Shown here one piece after another: positions 8,033 to 16,400 of a stretch of DNA of 64,000 nt. The position numbers and the translations under genes were made by a program. Positions within the stretch are counted from its first letter, which is position 1, and each line of letters starts with the position of its first letter. The stretch is from an uncultured Brachyspira sp. (GTDB taxonomy: Bacteria; Spirochaetota; Brachyspiria; Brachyspirales; Brachyspiraceae). The DNA is taken from positions 1-64,000 of the forward strand of contig NZ_CAKVGN010000004.1 in NCBI RefSeq assembly GCF_934747485.1, written 5' to 3'. The notes beneath the pieces were generated by a model. It did not search any database, was not told the DNA's origin, and was given only the letters and a program-made list of their open reading frames with translations.

Positions 8033-8431
8033 ATGAAAAAAAATATAGAAACATTTGTAGCAAATATTTATAAAGTAAAATCAGGTTATAATTCAACATT
8101 TTACGATTTTGACGGATGTGTAAGTGCAGGTAAAACTTTAGAGGAAACAGTAAATAATTCTAAAGTAGCACTTCAAATGCATATTGATGGTATGATAGAA
8201 GATGGCGAGAAAATTCCAAAAGCCTCTAGTTTAGAAAAGATAATTAAAGAGACTGAAGATGAACCTATAACGAGAATGTTAATAGAGGTGAAAGTTTCAA
8301 GAGAGAAGAAGAAGAGAATAGATATTACATTAGACGAGAGTTTATTAAAGACAATAGATAACTTATCATCAAATAGAAGTGAATTTATATCATTAGCTGC
8401 CAAAAATTATATATCTAGTTATTATAAATAA
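8033..8431 (+). CDS. hicB: HicB-type antitoxin with DNA-binding tail
   Basis: A 132-residue HicB. Residues 1-75 form the antitoxin core (YNSTFYDFDGCVSAGKTLEE). Residues 90-130 (KRIDITLDESLLKTIDNL, then RSEFISLAAKNYI) have the ribbon-helix-helix pattern used for operator binding. It follows its toxin by 24 bases and has no good Shine-Dalgarno, so translation may depend on coupling to the toxin gene. It should neutralise the HicA at 7811 and repress the promoter at 7718-7745. Confidence 0.85.
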   Translation: MKKNIETFVANIYKVKSGYNSTFYDFDGCVSAGKTLEETVNNSKVALQMHIDGMIEDGEKIPKASSLEKIIKETEDEPITRMLIEVKVSREKKKRIDITLDESLLKTIDNLSSNRSEFISLAAKNYISSYYK

Positions 8432-8448
8432 ATATCATATTTTATTCA

Positions 8449-8490
8449 GGCTGTTACTGCGTTTAGGAAGTTCGCTAAATGGGCTTGATT
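8449..8490 (+). repeat. ~40-bp repeat R3 after the second TA module
   Basis: Third copy (GGCTGTTACTGCGTTTAGG, then AAGTTCGCTAAATGGGCTTG). The TTTAG/CTAAA stem is intact. It lies 18 bases after the hicB stop, so each hic module is bracketed by copies of the repeat. Confidence 0.75.
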
Positions 8491-8532
8491 TTTTTTATTT
8501 ATACCTATATACTTGGATAAAGTATTATATTA

Positions 8533-10101
8533 ATGGATAGTATTATGAAGTCTGAAAATAAATATTTAGTATATTTTTTAATTGTATTTACTATTATATT
8601 TGCTCTTTTATTAAGAATATACTTGCTGCCTAAAGAAGGGCAGATTTATTATAGAGATTTTTCATCGCACTTTCATGATATGAAAATACATTATGAAAGT
8701 AATACCATTCCTCATCTTGGAGCACGTTTTGAAATGGGCAGTTTACATGATAATAGTAAGCCAAGAGTTCCTGGAGGTTTTTTTTATTTGCATTTTCTTC
8801 TATGTTATAAATTAGCCAATGGTAATTTTTTTATTGCTCGTATATATAATCTTATTTCAATGTTAATTCCTGTTATGATATTTTTGTATTGGGTTTTTAA
8901 ACGGTTTCCTTTAACAGTTTTTGCTATTATATCTTCTATGGTATTAATGAATATATATTATTTTAGTACCAATATGATATTTTACAATCCATATATTACA
9001 CTTTCTTTTTCTTTTTTATTTTTAACTATGTTTGGTGAGTATGTATCTTCAGAGAGGGCTTTTCTACCTTCAATTTTTATGTTTCCAATTTTAGCTTTAA
9101 TGGGGCAGGCACATTTTGCTGTTTATTATGGTATAGTTCCAACACTCATTGTTTATCTTATAATAAGATATAAAAAAACTTTGAAAAATTTATTAGGATT
9201 ATTTATAGGAGTCTTCTTAGCTTTTTTAACATATTTGCCATATTTAGTTTATGAAATAAGAAATAATTTTAATAATTTAGATAAAATGTTAAACAAGGCA
9301 GCTAATGTAGATAATGGTATTGTATATCCTCAAGTACATTCATTGATTATGTTTCCAACAAATGAGTTTTCAACTCTTTATGGAAATACTTTCAACCATA
9401 TAATAGATTTTTATAATAATAATCCGCTTAAATATTTTGCTATTATAATGTTAATACTATCTATTATATTTGTATTATTTGCATTTATATTTTCATTTAT
9501 TAAATATTTAAAAAATAAAGACTATAAATTTAATAGTTTATATTATAATGGTTCTGATACTTCTTTAGTAATAGCAAAGGAATTATTTTTATTATTTATA
9601 TTATATTTTCCTGTAACAATAATATTTACAAATATAGCCAATGGTATACCTGGATTATTTCGTTATCAATATGGAGCTTTTGCTTTATCTTTTTCTCCTA
9701 TTATATACTTACTATATTATTTAAAACTACAAAATAAAGATGGTATTATAAATATATTAGTTATATTTTTTATATTAAATACTTTTAATATGGGATTTAA
9801 TACTATTGTTTATACTAAAAATTATAAAGAACCGTATAAGTATGAATATTATATGGATGCTGTAGATGCTATAGTAAAAGATGCTAATTTACAGCCATTT
9901 AGTATAGAGTTTGGCAATATAAGTGATAATAGAAATTGGTTTTCTGATATGGGAGAGGCTTTTAATAAAACAGGGTATTGGAATCAAGTTGAAGATTCTA
10001 ATATTGTGTATTATATAGATAGCAGTAAAAATAGTATAAAAATTGATGCTCCAATTATATTTAGTAATAATATTTACATAATATATAAAAAAATAAAATG
10101 A
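8533..10101 (+). CDS. GT-C-like polytopic membrane glycosyltransferase
   Basis: A 522-residue membrane protein with about 11-12 hydrophobic helices and a short C-terminal soluble part. The first extracytoplasmic loop contains YYRDFSSHFHDMKIHYE (about residues 36-52), resembling the acidic first loop of GT-C enzymes such as PMT/ArnT-type transferases that use lipid-linked sugar donors. No closer family is recognised. The ribosome site is weak; an alternative start is the ATG at 8545 (MKSENKY). It stands alone between the TA region and the Bax-inhibitor gene. Sugar transfer onto an envelope component is an inference. Confidence 0.5.
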   Translation: MDSIMKSENKYLVYFLIVFTIIFALLLRIYLLPKEGQIYYRDFSSHFHDMKIHYESNTIPHLGARFEMGSLHDNSKPRVPGGFFYLHFLLCYKLANGNFFIARIYNLISMLIPVMIFLYWVFKRFPLTVFAIISSMVLMNIYYFSTNMIFYNPYITLSFSFLFLTMFGEYVSSERAFLPSIFMFPILALMGQAHFAVYYGIVPTLIVYLIIRYKKTLKNLLGLFIGVFLAFLTYLPYLVYEIRNNFNNLDKMLNKAANVDNGIVYPQVHSLIMFPTNEFSTLYGNTFNHIIDFYNNNPLKYFAIIMLILSIIFVLFAFIFSFIKYLKNKDYKFNSLYYNGSDTSLVIAKELFLLFILYFPVTIIFTNIANGIPGLFRYQYGAFALSFSPIIYLLYYLKLQNKDGIINILVIFFILNTFNMGFNTIVYTKNYKEPYKYEYYMDAVDAIVKDANLQPFSIEFGNISDNRNWFSDMGEAFNKTGYWNQVEDSNIVYYIDSSKNSIKIDAPIIFSNNIYIIYKKIK

Positions 10102-10139
10102 AATTATTATGAAAGTATATAAATTTATTTTTATTACAA

Positions 10140-10168
10140 TTGACTTTTTTAAAAAATTTTAATATATT
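10140..10168 (+). promoter_or_regulatory. Promoter of the Bax-inhibitor-like gene
   Basis: TTGACT at 10140-10145 and TATATT at 10163-10168 with a 17-base spacer. It is followed by AGGAGGT at 10177-10183, the strongest ribosome site in this neighbourhood, and the ATG at 10188. Confidence 0.65.
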
Positions 10169-10187
10169 AAAAAACTAGGAGGTACAA

Positions 10188-10922
10188 ATGGCTAATCCAG
10201 TTTTATCAGAAAAAGCTTTTGATTATGAATTAAGGCATGCAAATGAAGGCACTATGACTATTAATGGTGCTATAAACAAATCTATTATTTTAACATTAGT
10301 TTTAATGCTTTCTGCAATGGTGAGTGTGTTTTTTGTTTTAGCAAACAGCCCAGAAATGCTTTATCCTGCTGCTTTAGGTTCATCTATAGGTGCTTTTGTT
10401 TTGGCTTTAATAATGACTTTTAAAAAAGAGTTGGCAAAGGTTTTATCTATACTTTATGCTATACTTGAGGGTGTTGCTATTGGGGCAATTTCTTATGTTT
10501 TTAATGCTGCTTATGACGGCATAGTTGTGCAGGCTGTATTTTTTACTTTTGCTGATTTATTTATCATGCTTCTGCTTTATAGATTTAGAATTATAAGAGT
10601 AACAGATAAATTGAGAAGTGTAATAGTGGCTGCAACTTTATGTATAGCTATTGTATATTTAGTTAATTTTGTAATGTCATTCTTTGGGGCAAGAATTCCT
10701 TTCTTATATGGTTCAAGCCCTTTAAGTATTGGTATTAGTGTTGTTATAGTTGTAATAGCTTCACTTAATTTGCTTTTAGATTTTGACTTCATGGAAAAAG
10801 GTGAGGCTTATAATATGCCTAAATATTTTGAATGGTATGCGGCTTTTGGTTTACTTGTTACTTTGGTTTGGTTATATTTAGAGATATTAAAACTTTTATC
10901 AAAGATAAAAAGCAGAGATTAA
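10188..10922 (+). CDS. Bax inhibitor-1/YccA family membrane protein
   Basis: A 244-residue protein with seven predicted transmembrane helices, the standard topology and length of the family. Recognisable parts are the N-terminal MTINGAINKS region before the first helix and the C-terminal LNLLLDFDFMEKG, in which acidic residues line the last helices. Bacterial members (YccA, YetJ, YbhL) are linked to calcium leak and to FtsH modulation; which applies here is not visible. It has its own promoter, a near-perfect AGGAGGT ribosome site and a strong terminator, so it is a single-gene unit. Confidence 0.85.
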   Translation: MANPVLSEKAFDYELRHANEGTMTINGAINKSIILTLVLMLSAMVSVFFVLANSPEMLYPAALGSSIGAFVLALIMTFKKELAKVLSILYAILEGVAIGAISYVFNAAYDGIVVQAVFFTFADLFIMLLLYRFRIIRVTDKLRSVIVAATLCIAIVYLVNFVMSFFGARIPFLYGSSPLSIGISVVIVVIASLNLLLDFDFMEKGEAYNMPKYFEWYAAFGLLVTLVWLYLEILKLLSKIKSRD

Positions 10923-10945
10923 TAATTTATTAAGTAATTGATTGT

Positions 10946-10977
10946 AAAAAGGTATGCATAAATTGCATGCCTTTTTT
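10946..10977 (+). terminator. Rho-independent terminator
   Basis: GGTATGCA and TGCATGCC form the stem around a short AT loop, with an A-run before and a T-run after. It lies 24 bases after the Bax-inhibitor stop, and its symmetry allows it to serve the convergent acetyltransferase gene as well. Confidence 0.85.
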
Positions 10978-10990
10978 AAAAAATATTATT

Positions 10991-11533
10991 TTATTTTTCG
11001 CAGCAAAAAACATAATGAAGCATATCCATGTTGTAATAATGCTTTGTTATTTTAGCTATTATTTTCATTTTGTTTTTTATAGCTACTTTTTGAGAAGCTA
11101 TATTATTATCTCTTATTATAGAATAAACTCTATCAGCATTTAATTTATTAAAAGCATATTCTCTGCAAGAAACAGCACTTTCTATAGCAAATCCTCTGTG
11201 CCAATAATTTTTATTAAACAAATAACCTATTTCAAGCAGTTCATTAGAACCATTAATTTTTATATCAATGTTTTGCATTGTTAAACCAGCTTGCCCAATA
11301 AGTTTATTATTTTCTTTTAATATAACAGCCCAAAGTCCAAATCCATAAGTTTTATATCTGTTTATTTGTCTTTCAAACCATTCTCTACATTCTTGTTCTG
11401 TAAAACCATGTTCATAAGCATACATTGTTTCTTTGTCTTTTAATATATCGCATAAACTATTATAATCTTCTTCGCTGTTTTCTCTTAATTCTCTCAATAT
11501 TAATCTGTCTGTTTCTATAATAATTCTATTCAT
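10991..11533 (-). CDS. GNAT family N-acetyltransferase (RimJ/RimL type)
   Basis: A 180-residue protein with the GNAT layout: an N-terminal TDRLILREL strand (residues 8-16), the central LIGQAGLTMQ strands, and the acetyl-CoA-binding segment, here YWHRGFAIESA (a diverged Q/R-x-x-G-x-G/A), followed by a C-terminal ADRVYSIIRDNNIAS block typical of the RimJ/RimL subgroup that modifies protein N-termini or small molecules. The substrate cannot be read from the sequence. It is convergent with the Bax-inhibitor gene and shares its terminator region. Divergent from the LacI-type gene. Confidence 0.8.
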   Translation of the reverse strand: MNRIIIETDRLILRELRENSEEDYNSLCDILKDKETMYAYEHGFTEQECREWFERQINRYKTYGFGLWAVILKENNKLIGQAGLTMQNIDIKINGSNELLEIGYLFNKNYWHRGFAIESAVSCREYAFNKLNADRVYSIIRDNNIASQKVAIKNKMKIIAKITKHYYNMDMLHYVFCCEK

Positions 11534-11770
11534 TATAATGTTTCCAATTTTTTATATAATTATGTGTTTTTTATCGTATTAAATTATATAATTCATAAAC
11601 TATTTATTAAGTAAAAAAATTATCATAGCATTTTTATTTAATATTATCTTTACATTTTATATAGCTCCTAAACAAGACAAGCAATATTTACTATTTGCTT
11701 TTTTTTATTTTAGTATTATAATATTTGCAATCGATAATGAGATATGTTGATAAAATAGAGGAAATATAAA
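11534..11770. promoter_or_regulatory. Divergent promoter region with candidate LacI-type operator
   Basis: This AT-rich gap separates the acetyltransferase and lacI-type genes. A TATAAT box lies at 11717-11722. Directly after it, TGCAATCGATAATG at 11726-11739 is a near-palindrome with a central CG pair, the hallmark of LacI-family operators. Its place over the expected start of transcription fits autorepression. Upstream, 11680-11710 holds a weak hairpin followed by a T-run with no gene to terminate. Confidence 0.5.
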
Positions 11771-12748
11771 TTGAAAATAAGAGAATTATCTAGAATAAGC
11801 GGAGTATCACCGGCAACTATTTCTAGAATGTTAAAAGATCCAAATTCAGTAAAAGCATCTACAAGAAATAAAATTAATGATATTTTAAAAAATAACGGCA
11901 TAGATAATTTTGCTATAAACTCTATAAAGAGAATTATATTAATAATTCCTGATTTAAGTAATACTTTTTATATTGATATGTTTAATGGTATAATATCAGT
12001 AGTGCAAAAATCTAATATTCCTTTTGAAATATATTTAACTAATGAGTCTATTGATGAAGAAATAAAAATATTTTCTAGGATAGAAAGCGATAAAGATATT
12101 GGGGTGATATGGGTTCCAGCTTCTGCTAAAAGAGATGAACTTCCATATAATAAAAATACTAATATTGTTTCATTGGTTGATAGGAATTTAGAATTTGAAG
12201 ATATATATATAAAAAATTTATCTAATAATTTTAGTGCTGCCAAAAAAGCAACAGATTTATTAATAGAAGGTGGTGCTAAAAATCCTATTATTATCACAGG
12301 AAGTCTTAATTTAAGTAATGCTCAAGAGAGAAAAGAGGGCTTTTTAGATAGTATTAAGAGTCATAATTTGGACAATGGCATAGAAAGAGTATATTATGGT
12401 GATTTTAATAATAGCGATAGCGGATATCATATAATAAAAAAACTTGCAGAAGAAAATATAAAATTTGATTCAATATTAGCGGCAAATCAGATAGTAGCCA
12501 TAGGTATATTAAAAGCTTTAAAAGAATTGAAATTATCTATACCAGAAGATGTGTCAGTAATATCATTTGACAAGGTAGTTAATTTGTATTCAGAAAATCA
12601 AAATATTTCAGAAGTAGTATTTCCAGCATTTGATATAGGTGTTAATGCTGCCAAAGTGTTATTAGAACATAAAGATATTAATATGTCTAAGCAAATATAT
12701 CATTTTTCTGCTCAATTTAATTTGAGAGGCAGTGAAAAGAAATTCTAA
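11771..12748 (+). CDS. LacI family transcriptional regulator
   Basis: A 325-residue regulator. Residues 1-50 are the LacI helix-turn-helix and hinge (MKIRELSRISGVSPATISR, then a VKASTRNKI segment). Residues 55-320 form the periplasmic-binding-protein-like sugar domain (IILIIPDLSNTFY, SVISFDKVV). The start codon is TTG, supported by GAGGAAA upstream and by the family N-terminus. It converges on fucO and neighbours the fucose island, so it could sense a fucose pathway sugar. However, I find no CG-centred operator in front of either fuc operon, only in front of the regulator itself, so the target is uncertain. Confidence 0.85.
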   Translation: MKIRELSRISGVSPATISRMLKDPNSVKASTRNKINDILKNNGIDNFAINSIKRIILIIPDLSNTFYIDMFNGIISVVQKSNIPFEIYLTNESIDEEIKIFSRIESDKDIGVIWVPASAKRDELPYNKNTNIVSLVDRNLEFEDIYIKNLSNNFSAAKKATDLLIEGGAKNPIIITGSLNLSNAQERKEGFLDSIKSHNLDNGIERVYYGDFNNSDSGYHIIKKLAEENIKFDSILAANQIVAIGILKALKELKLSIPEDVSVISFDKVVNLYSENQNISEVVFPAFDIGVNAAKVLLEHKDINMSKQIYHFSAQFNLRGSEKKF

Positions 12749-12757
12749 TATTTATAA

Positions 12758-12798
12758 AAAAATAAAGACTGCTAATATTTCCAAGCAGCCTTTATTTA
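12758..12798. terminator. Bidirectional terminator between lacI-type gene and fucO
   Basis: AAATAAAGACTGCT pairs with AGCAGCCTTTATTT around a short loop, with A-runs and T-runs on both sides. It lies between the two convergent stop codons. Confidence 0.85.
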
Positions 12799-12815
12799 AT
12801 TTAAAGAATATCTAA

Positions 12816-13964
12816 TTAATAAGCTTTCTTATATAAAGCCAAAATATCATCTAATGTTACATCTCTTGGATTTCCGCCAGTACATACATCAGCCAAAGCA
12901 TCTTTTGCTAATCTTGGTAAATCTTCTTCTTTAATTTTTAATTCTCTTAAATTAGCAGGAATATTAACATCTTTAGAAAGTTTTTTTACAGCCTCAACAG
13001 CTTTTTTAGCAGCTTCTTCTTTGCTTAATCCATCAACTTTTTCACCCATTGCCACAGCTATATCAACATATTTATCTATACAAGCAGGCATATTAAATTC
13101 CATAACTATAGGCAAAAGCACAGCATTAGCAACACCATGAGGAATATCAAATATAGCTCCAAGCGGGTGAGCCATAGAGTGAACAATACCAAGTCCAACA
13201 TTGCTGAATCCCATACCCGCAACGTACTGAGCAATACTCATACCGTCCATATCTTTCATGTTTTTATCTTTAACAGCTCCTCTTAAGTGTTTAGATATAA
13301 GTTCCATAGCTTTATATTCAAACATATCAGAAATAGTATGTGCCCCTTTAGTAATATAACCTTCAATAGCATGAGTTAAAGCATCCATTCCAGTAGCAGC
13401 AACCAAACTATTAGGCATAGAAGCCATAAGTTCAGCATCTACCAAAGCAACTATAGGTATATCTTTAGGATCAACACAAACCATCTTTCTATTTTCTGCT
13501 TCATCAATAATTACATAGTTAATAGTAACTTCAGCAGCAGTACCGCAAGTAGTAGGAAGTGCCATAATAGGAACGCTTTTATTTTTAGTAGCGGCAACTC
13601 CCTCAAGCGATTTAACATCAGCAAAATCAGGATTATTTTTAGTAATACCTATAGCTTTAGCAACGTCCATTACAGAACCTCCGCCTACAGCAATTAAAAA
13701 ATCGGCACCAGATTCATTGAATTTTGCTAAACCATCTTTACAGTTTTTAATAGTAGGATTTTGCTTAATATCTAAAAATACATCATAAGCAATATTAGCA
13801 CCATCTAAAACATCTTTAACTTTTTTAAGCACACCGCAAGAATCTAAAACTTTATCGCTTACTAAAAGAGCCTTTTTAAAACCTCTTGCTTTAACCTCTG
13901 TAGCAAGCTCGCTTCTTATACCAATACCAAAATAACTTGTTTCATTTAAAATGTATCTAGCCAT
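12816..13964 (-). CDS. fucO: Lactaldehyde reductase (iron-dependent alcohol dehydrogenase)
   Basis: A 382-residue group III alcohol dehydrogenase, the same length as Escherichia coli FucO. Visible features are the NAD-binding GGGSVMD motif (about residues 97-103), PTTCGTAAEVT, and the iron ligands in DALTHAIEGY and HSMAHPLGAIFDIPHG. It reduces L-lactaldehyde to L-1,2-propanediol with NADH, the final step of anaerobic L-fucose breakdown. It has an AAAGGAG ribosome site and is the last gene of the leftward kinase-aldolase-reductase operon. Within the broader family other alcohols are possible, but the context makes lactaldehyde by far the likeliest substrate. Confidence 0.92.
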   Translation of the reverse strand: MARYILNETSYFGIGIRSELATEVKARGFKKALLVSDKVLDSCGVLKKVKDVLDGANIAYDVFLDIKQNPTIKNCKDGLAKFNESGADFLIAVGGGSVMDVAKAIGITKNNPDFADVKSLEGVAATKNKSVPIMALPTTCGTAAEVTINYVIIDEAENRKMVCVDPKDIPIVALVDAELMASMPNSLVAATGMDALTHAIEGYITKGAHTISDMFEYKAMELISKHLRGAVKDKNMKDMDGMSIAQYVAGMGFSNVGLGIVHSMAHPLGAIFDIPHGVANAVLLPIVMEFNMPACIDKYVDIAVAMGEKVDGLSKEEAAKKAVEAVKKLSKDVNIPANLRELKIKEEDLPRLAKDALADVCTGGNPRDVTLDDILALYKKAY

Positions 13965-14007
13965 TAAAATACTCCTTTTAAAAATTATTTCTCTATTATT
14001 ATAAAAA

Positions 14008-14709
14008 TTATTTTTTCTTAGACTTAGATGATTTAACTGCTGTTTTTTTAGTTTTATGTTTTACATTAAGACCATAATTTTTAAATTTTTCTAAAACAAT
14101 TTCCATTTCAGCATCAGATAAAACTGAATAATCGCCAATACCTCTTACACCCATATATAATCTTGCTAAATTTTCTACTTCCATCATAACATGATATGCT
14201 TTTTGCAATGTTTCATCAGCCGCTAAAAGACCATGATTTTTTAATATGCAAGCTTTATATCCTTTCATAGATTTAGAAATATTGTCGCATAATTCTTGAG
14301 TTCCATATGTAGCATATTGAACACAAGGAATCTTATTTCCTCCAGCAACACCTACCATATAATGAATAGCTGGAATATAATCTATATTCAAAATAGAAAC
14401 CATAGATGAATAAATTGCATGATTATGTATTACAGCATTAAAAGTAGGGTTGTCTTTAAGAATAGATAAATGAAATCTCCATTCACTTGAAGGTATTTTG
14501 TCTTTTTCTGGTTTTCCTTCGCCGTCTACAAAAACAATATCATCAGGGGTCATAATCTCATAAGGCATACCTGAAGGTGTAATAAGCATACCGTCTTTAA
14601 ACCTTATACTTATATTTCCAGCAGTACCTTGATTAACCCCATCTTTTCTCATGTTTAAACAAGCTTCTATTATGCTTTTAGCCAAATCTTTTCTATTAGC
14701 AGTAGCCAT
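14008..14709 (-). CDS. fucA: L-fuculose-1-phosphate aldolase (class II)
   Basis: A 233-residue zinc-dependent aldolase of the AraD/FucA family. The substrate-binding start (GTAGNISIRF, TPSGMPYE), the catalytic Glu in SSEWRFH, the zinc ligands in VIHNHAIYSS and the third His in LKNHGLLAAD are all present. It cleaves L-fuculose-1-phosphate to dihydroxyacetone phosphate and L-lactaldehyde. The C-terminus carries an extra Lys/Ser-rich tail of about 15 residues not needed by the family. A good AAGGAG site precedes the ATG. It lies between the kinase and fucO, which fits pathway order. A rhamnulose-phosphate aldolase is less likely, given fucI and fucU nearby. Confidence 0.92.
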   Translation of the reverse strand: MATANRKDLAKSIIEACLNMRKDGVNQGTAGNISIRFKDGMLITPSGMPYEIMTPDDIVFVDGEGKPEKDKIPSSEWRFHLSILKDNPTFNAVIHNHAIYSSMVSILNIDYIPAIHYMVGVAGGNKIPCVQYATYGTQELCDNISKSMKGYKACILKNHGLLAADETLQKAYHVMMEVENLARLYMGVRGIGDYSVLSDAEMEIVLEKFKNYGLNVKHKTKKTAVKSSKSKKK

Positions 14710-14745
14710 TTTGTCTCCTTAAAAAAATATTATTATTAAAAAACA

Positions 14746-16155
14746 TTATATTTGTTTTATATCAAAACTATTAACAACTAATTTTCTCATTTCACTAGTA
14801 TCTTTTAAAACCCCTAAAGCTTTAAATTGTGCTAATATATTACCAGTGGCAGTGCATTCTATAGGTCCTACCGAAACAGTTAAATTAGTTTTTTCTTTTG
14901 TAAGCTCGCATATTAATTTATCTTTTGTGCCTCCGCCTACAATGCATAGTTTATTAATATCTTTATTTAAAAGTTTTTTAAGGCTGTTAATATATTTAGC
15001 ATAACTCTCAGATAAAGAATTATATACAGAAGCTATTATAACACCTTTCTTATCTTTTTCTACATTAGTTTGATTAGTATCTTTATAATAATTTAGTATC
15101 TCATCTTCTATGTCTTTTGGATTATAGAATCTATTATCGTTAATATCTATTCTATGTTCATCTTTAATATTATCTCTTGCGAGTTTTTCCATATCATTAA
15201 AAGAAATTTGATATTTCTTTTGAAGAAGCTGTATAGTCCAAAGTCCATTTATGTTTTCTAAAAATCTTATGGTATTATTGTATCCCATTTCATTTGTAAA
15301 GCCATTTTCAAAGGCTTCATCGGTTAATATTGCTTCTTTTAATTCCACACCAAGCAAAGACCATGAGCCTGATGATAAATATGCTGTATTATCATCGAAT
15401 ATAGGTGCTGATAAAACGGCTGAAGCAGTATCATGAGAAGCAACAGCTATAACATCGAATGGCTTACATCCTAAATAATCTGCTATCTCTTGTTTTAATA
15501 AACCTTTTTTATTTCCTGCTTCTTGAAATGGTGGAAGTTTATTGATATCAAAATTAATTTTTTCTAAAATTTCTTTAGACCATTCTTTTTTGTTTATATC
15601 TATAAGCTGAGAAGTAGAAGATATAGTGTACTCTGCAGAAATATTACCTGTTAAAAAATACCCAAATAAATCCGGAGTAAATAATAATTTTGAAGCATTA
15701 TTTATTATATCTGCTCTGCCTTGTATATCTTCATATAGCTGCATTATGCTGTTAAAAGGCATGCATGAAATTCCTGTTATTTTATATAATTCTTTTGCAG
15801 ATAGTCCTATTTTTTCTAATTTTTTTATTGTATCTATGGTTCTAGTATCTCTGTAATTTATTGGGTTGGATAATAATTCGCCATTTTTATCTATATATCC
15901 ATAATCAACACCCCAAGAATTAATACCTAAAGACAAAGGCTGAATTCTCATATCTATTACTTTTTTAATTCCTTTTAATAATTCATTATACATATATATA
16001 AAATCCGTATAATAGTAATTATTAATTTTTATAGGGGCTAAAGAAAATCTATGTACTTCTTCCAAAGTCATTTTATTATTTTCAAATTTAGATAAGAAGA
16101 TTTTGCCTCCAGAAGAACCGAAATCGCAAGCTATAGAATAAATTTTATTGCTCAT
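14746..16155 (-). CDS. RhaB-like FGGY kinase, probably L-fuculokinase
   Basis: A 469-residue carbohydrate kinase of the FGGY family. The N-terminal CDFGSSGGKIFL phosphate loop, EVHRFS, INSWGVDYGYID with the catalytic Asp, NYRDTRT and the C-terminal VGGGTKDKLICELT ATP segment match rhamnulokinases more closely than classical FucK. No rhamnose isomerase or rhamnulose aldolase is present, whereas the operon contains FucA and FucO, so phosphorylation of L-fuculose is the inferred job. The start is the ATG at 16155, preceded by GGTGAT; the longer frame adds only hydrophobic residues. It is the first gene of the leftward operon. Confidence 0.85.
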   Translation of the reverse strand: MSNKIYSIACDFGSSGGKIFLSKFENNKMTLEEVHRFSLAPIKINNYYYTDFIYMYNELLKGIKKVIDMRIQPLSLGINSWGVDYGYIDKNGELLSNPINYRDTRTIDTIKKLEKIGLSAKELYKITGISCMPFNSIMQLYEDIQGRADIINNASKLLFTPDLFGYFLTGNISAEYTISSTSQLIDINKKEWSKEILEKINFDINKLPPFQEAGNKKGLLKQEIADYLGCKPFDVIAVASHDTASAVLSAPIFDDNTAYLSSGSWSLLGVELKEAILTDEAFENGFTNEMGYNNTIRFLENINGLWTIQLLQKKYQISFNDMEKLARDNIKDEHRIDINDNRFYNPKDIEDEILNYYKDTNQTNVEKDKKGVIIASVYNSLSESYAKYINSLKKLLNKDINKLCIVGGGTKDKLICELTKEKTNLTVSVGPIECTATGNILAQFKALGVLKDTSEMRKLVVNSFDIKQI

Positions 16156-16400
16156 AAAAATCACCATTATTATAATGTAATACAATTATAATAAATTTTT
16201 GTTTTGTATTCAATAAAAAAGTAATATTTTTTAAAAAAAGAACATTTTTTTGTTTAAAAAATAAATATTTTAAAACAAATAAATTATATAAATAAAAAAA
16301 TATCATTTTTTTAAAAAAATAATATAAAATATTGATTATTGCTGTTTTTTTGACTAAAATATTAAGTATACATAAAAACAACTTAAGGATAAATTATTCT
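16156..16400. promoter_or_regulatory. Divergent control region of the two fucose operons
   Basis: This gap is extremely AT-rich and contains no CG dinucleotide. It must hold promoters for both fuc operons. A TTGACT box at 16350-16355 is a plausible -35 for the importer operon. An inverted repeat with arms TTTGTTTAAAA (from 16249) and TTTTAAAACAAA (to 16279) lies near the centre and is a candidate operator. It does not look like a LacI-family site. Confidence 0.5.

Noticed and set aside
7099..8490. CRISPR array from the repeated ~40-bp sequences
   Set aside because: The three copies are hundreds of bases apart with genes between them and are not identical; there are no cas genes.
14746..16155. 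Rhamnose pathway
   Set aside because: The kinase resembles RhaB, but there is no rhamnose isomerase or rhamnulose-phosphate aldolase; the genes around it are fucose-specific.
16145..16381. Reverse-strand open frame in front of the fuculose kinase
   Set aside because: It spans the divergent promoter region, is almost all Phe/Lys/Leu from AT-rich DNA, and overlaps the kinase start.
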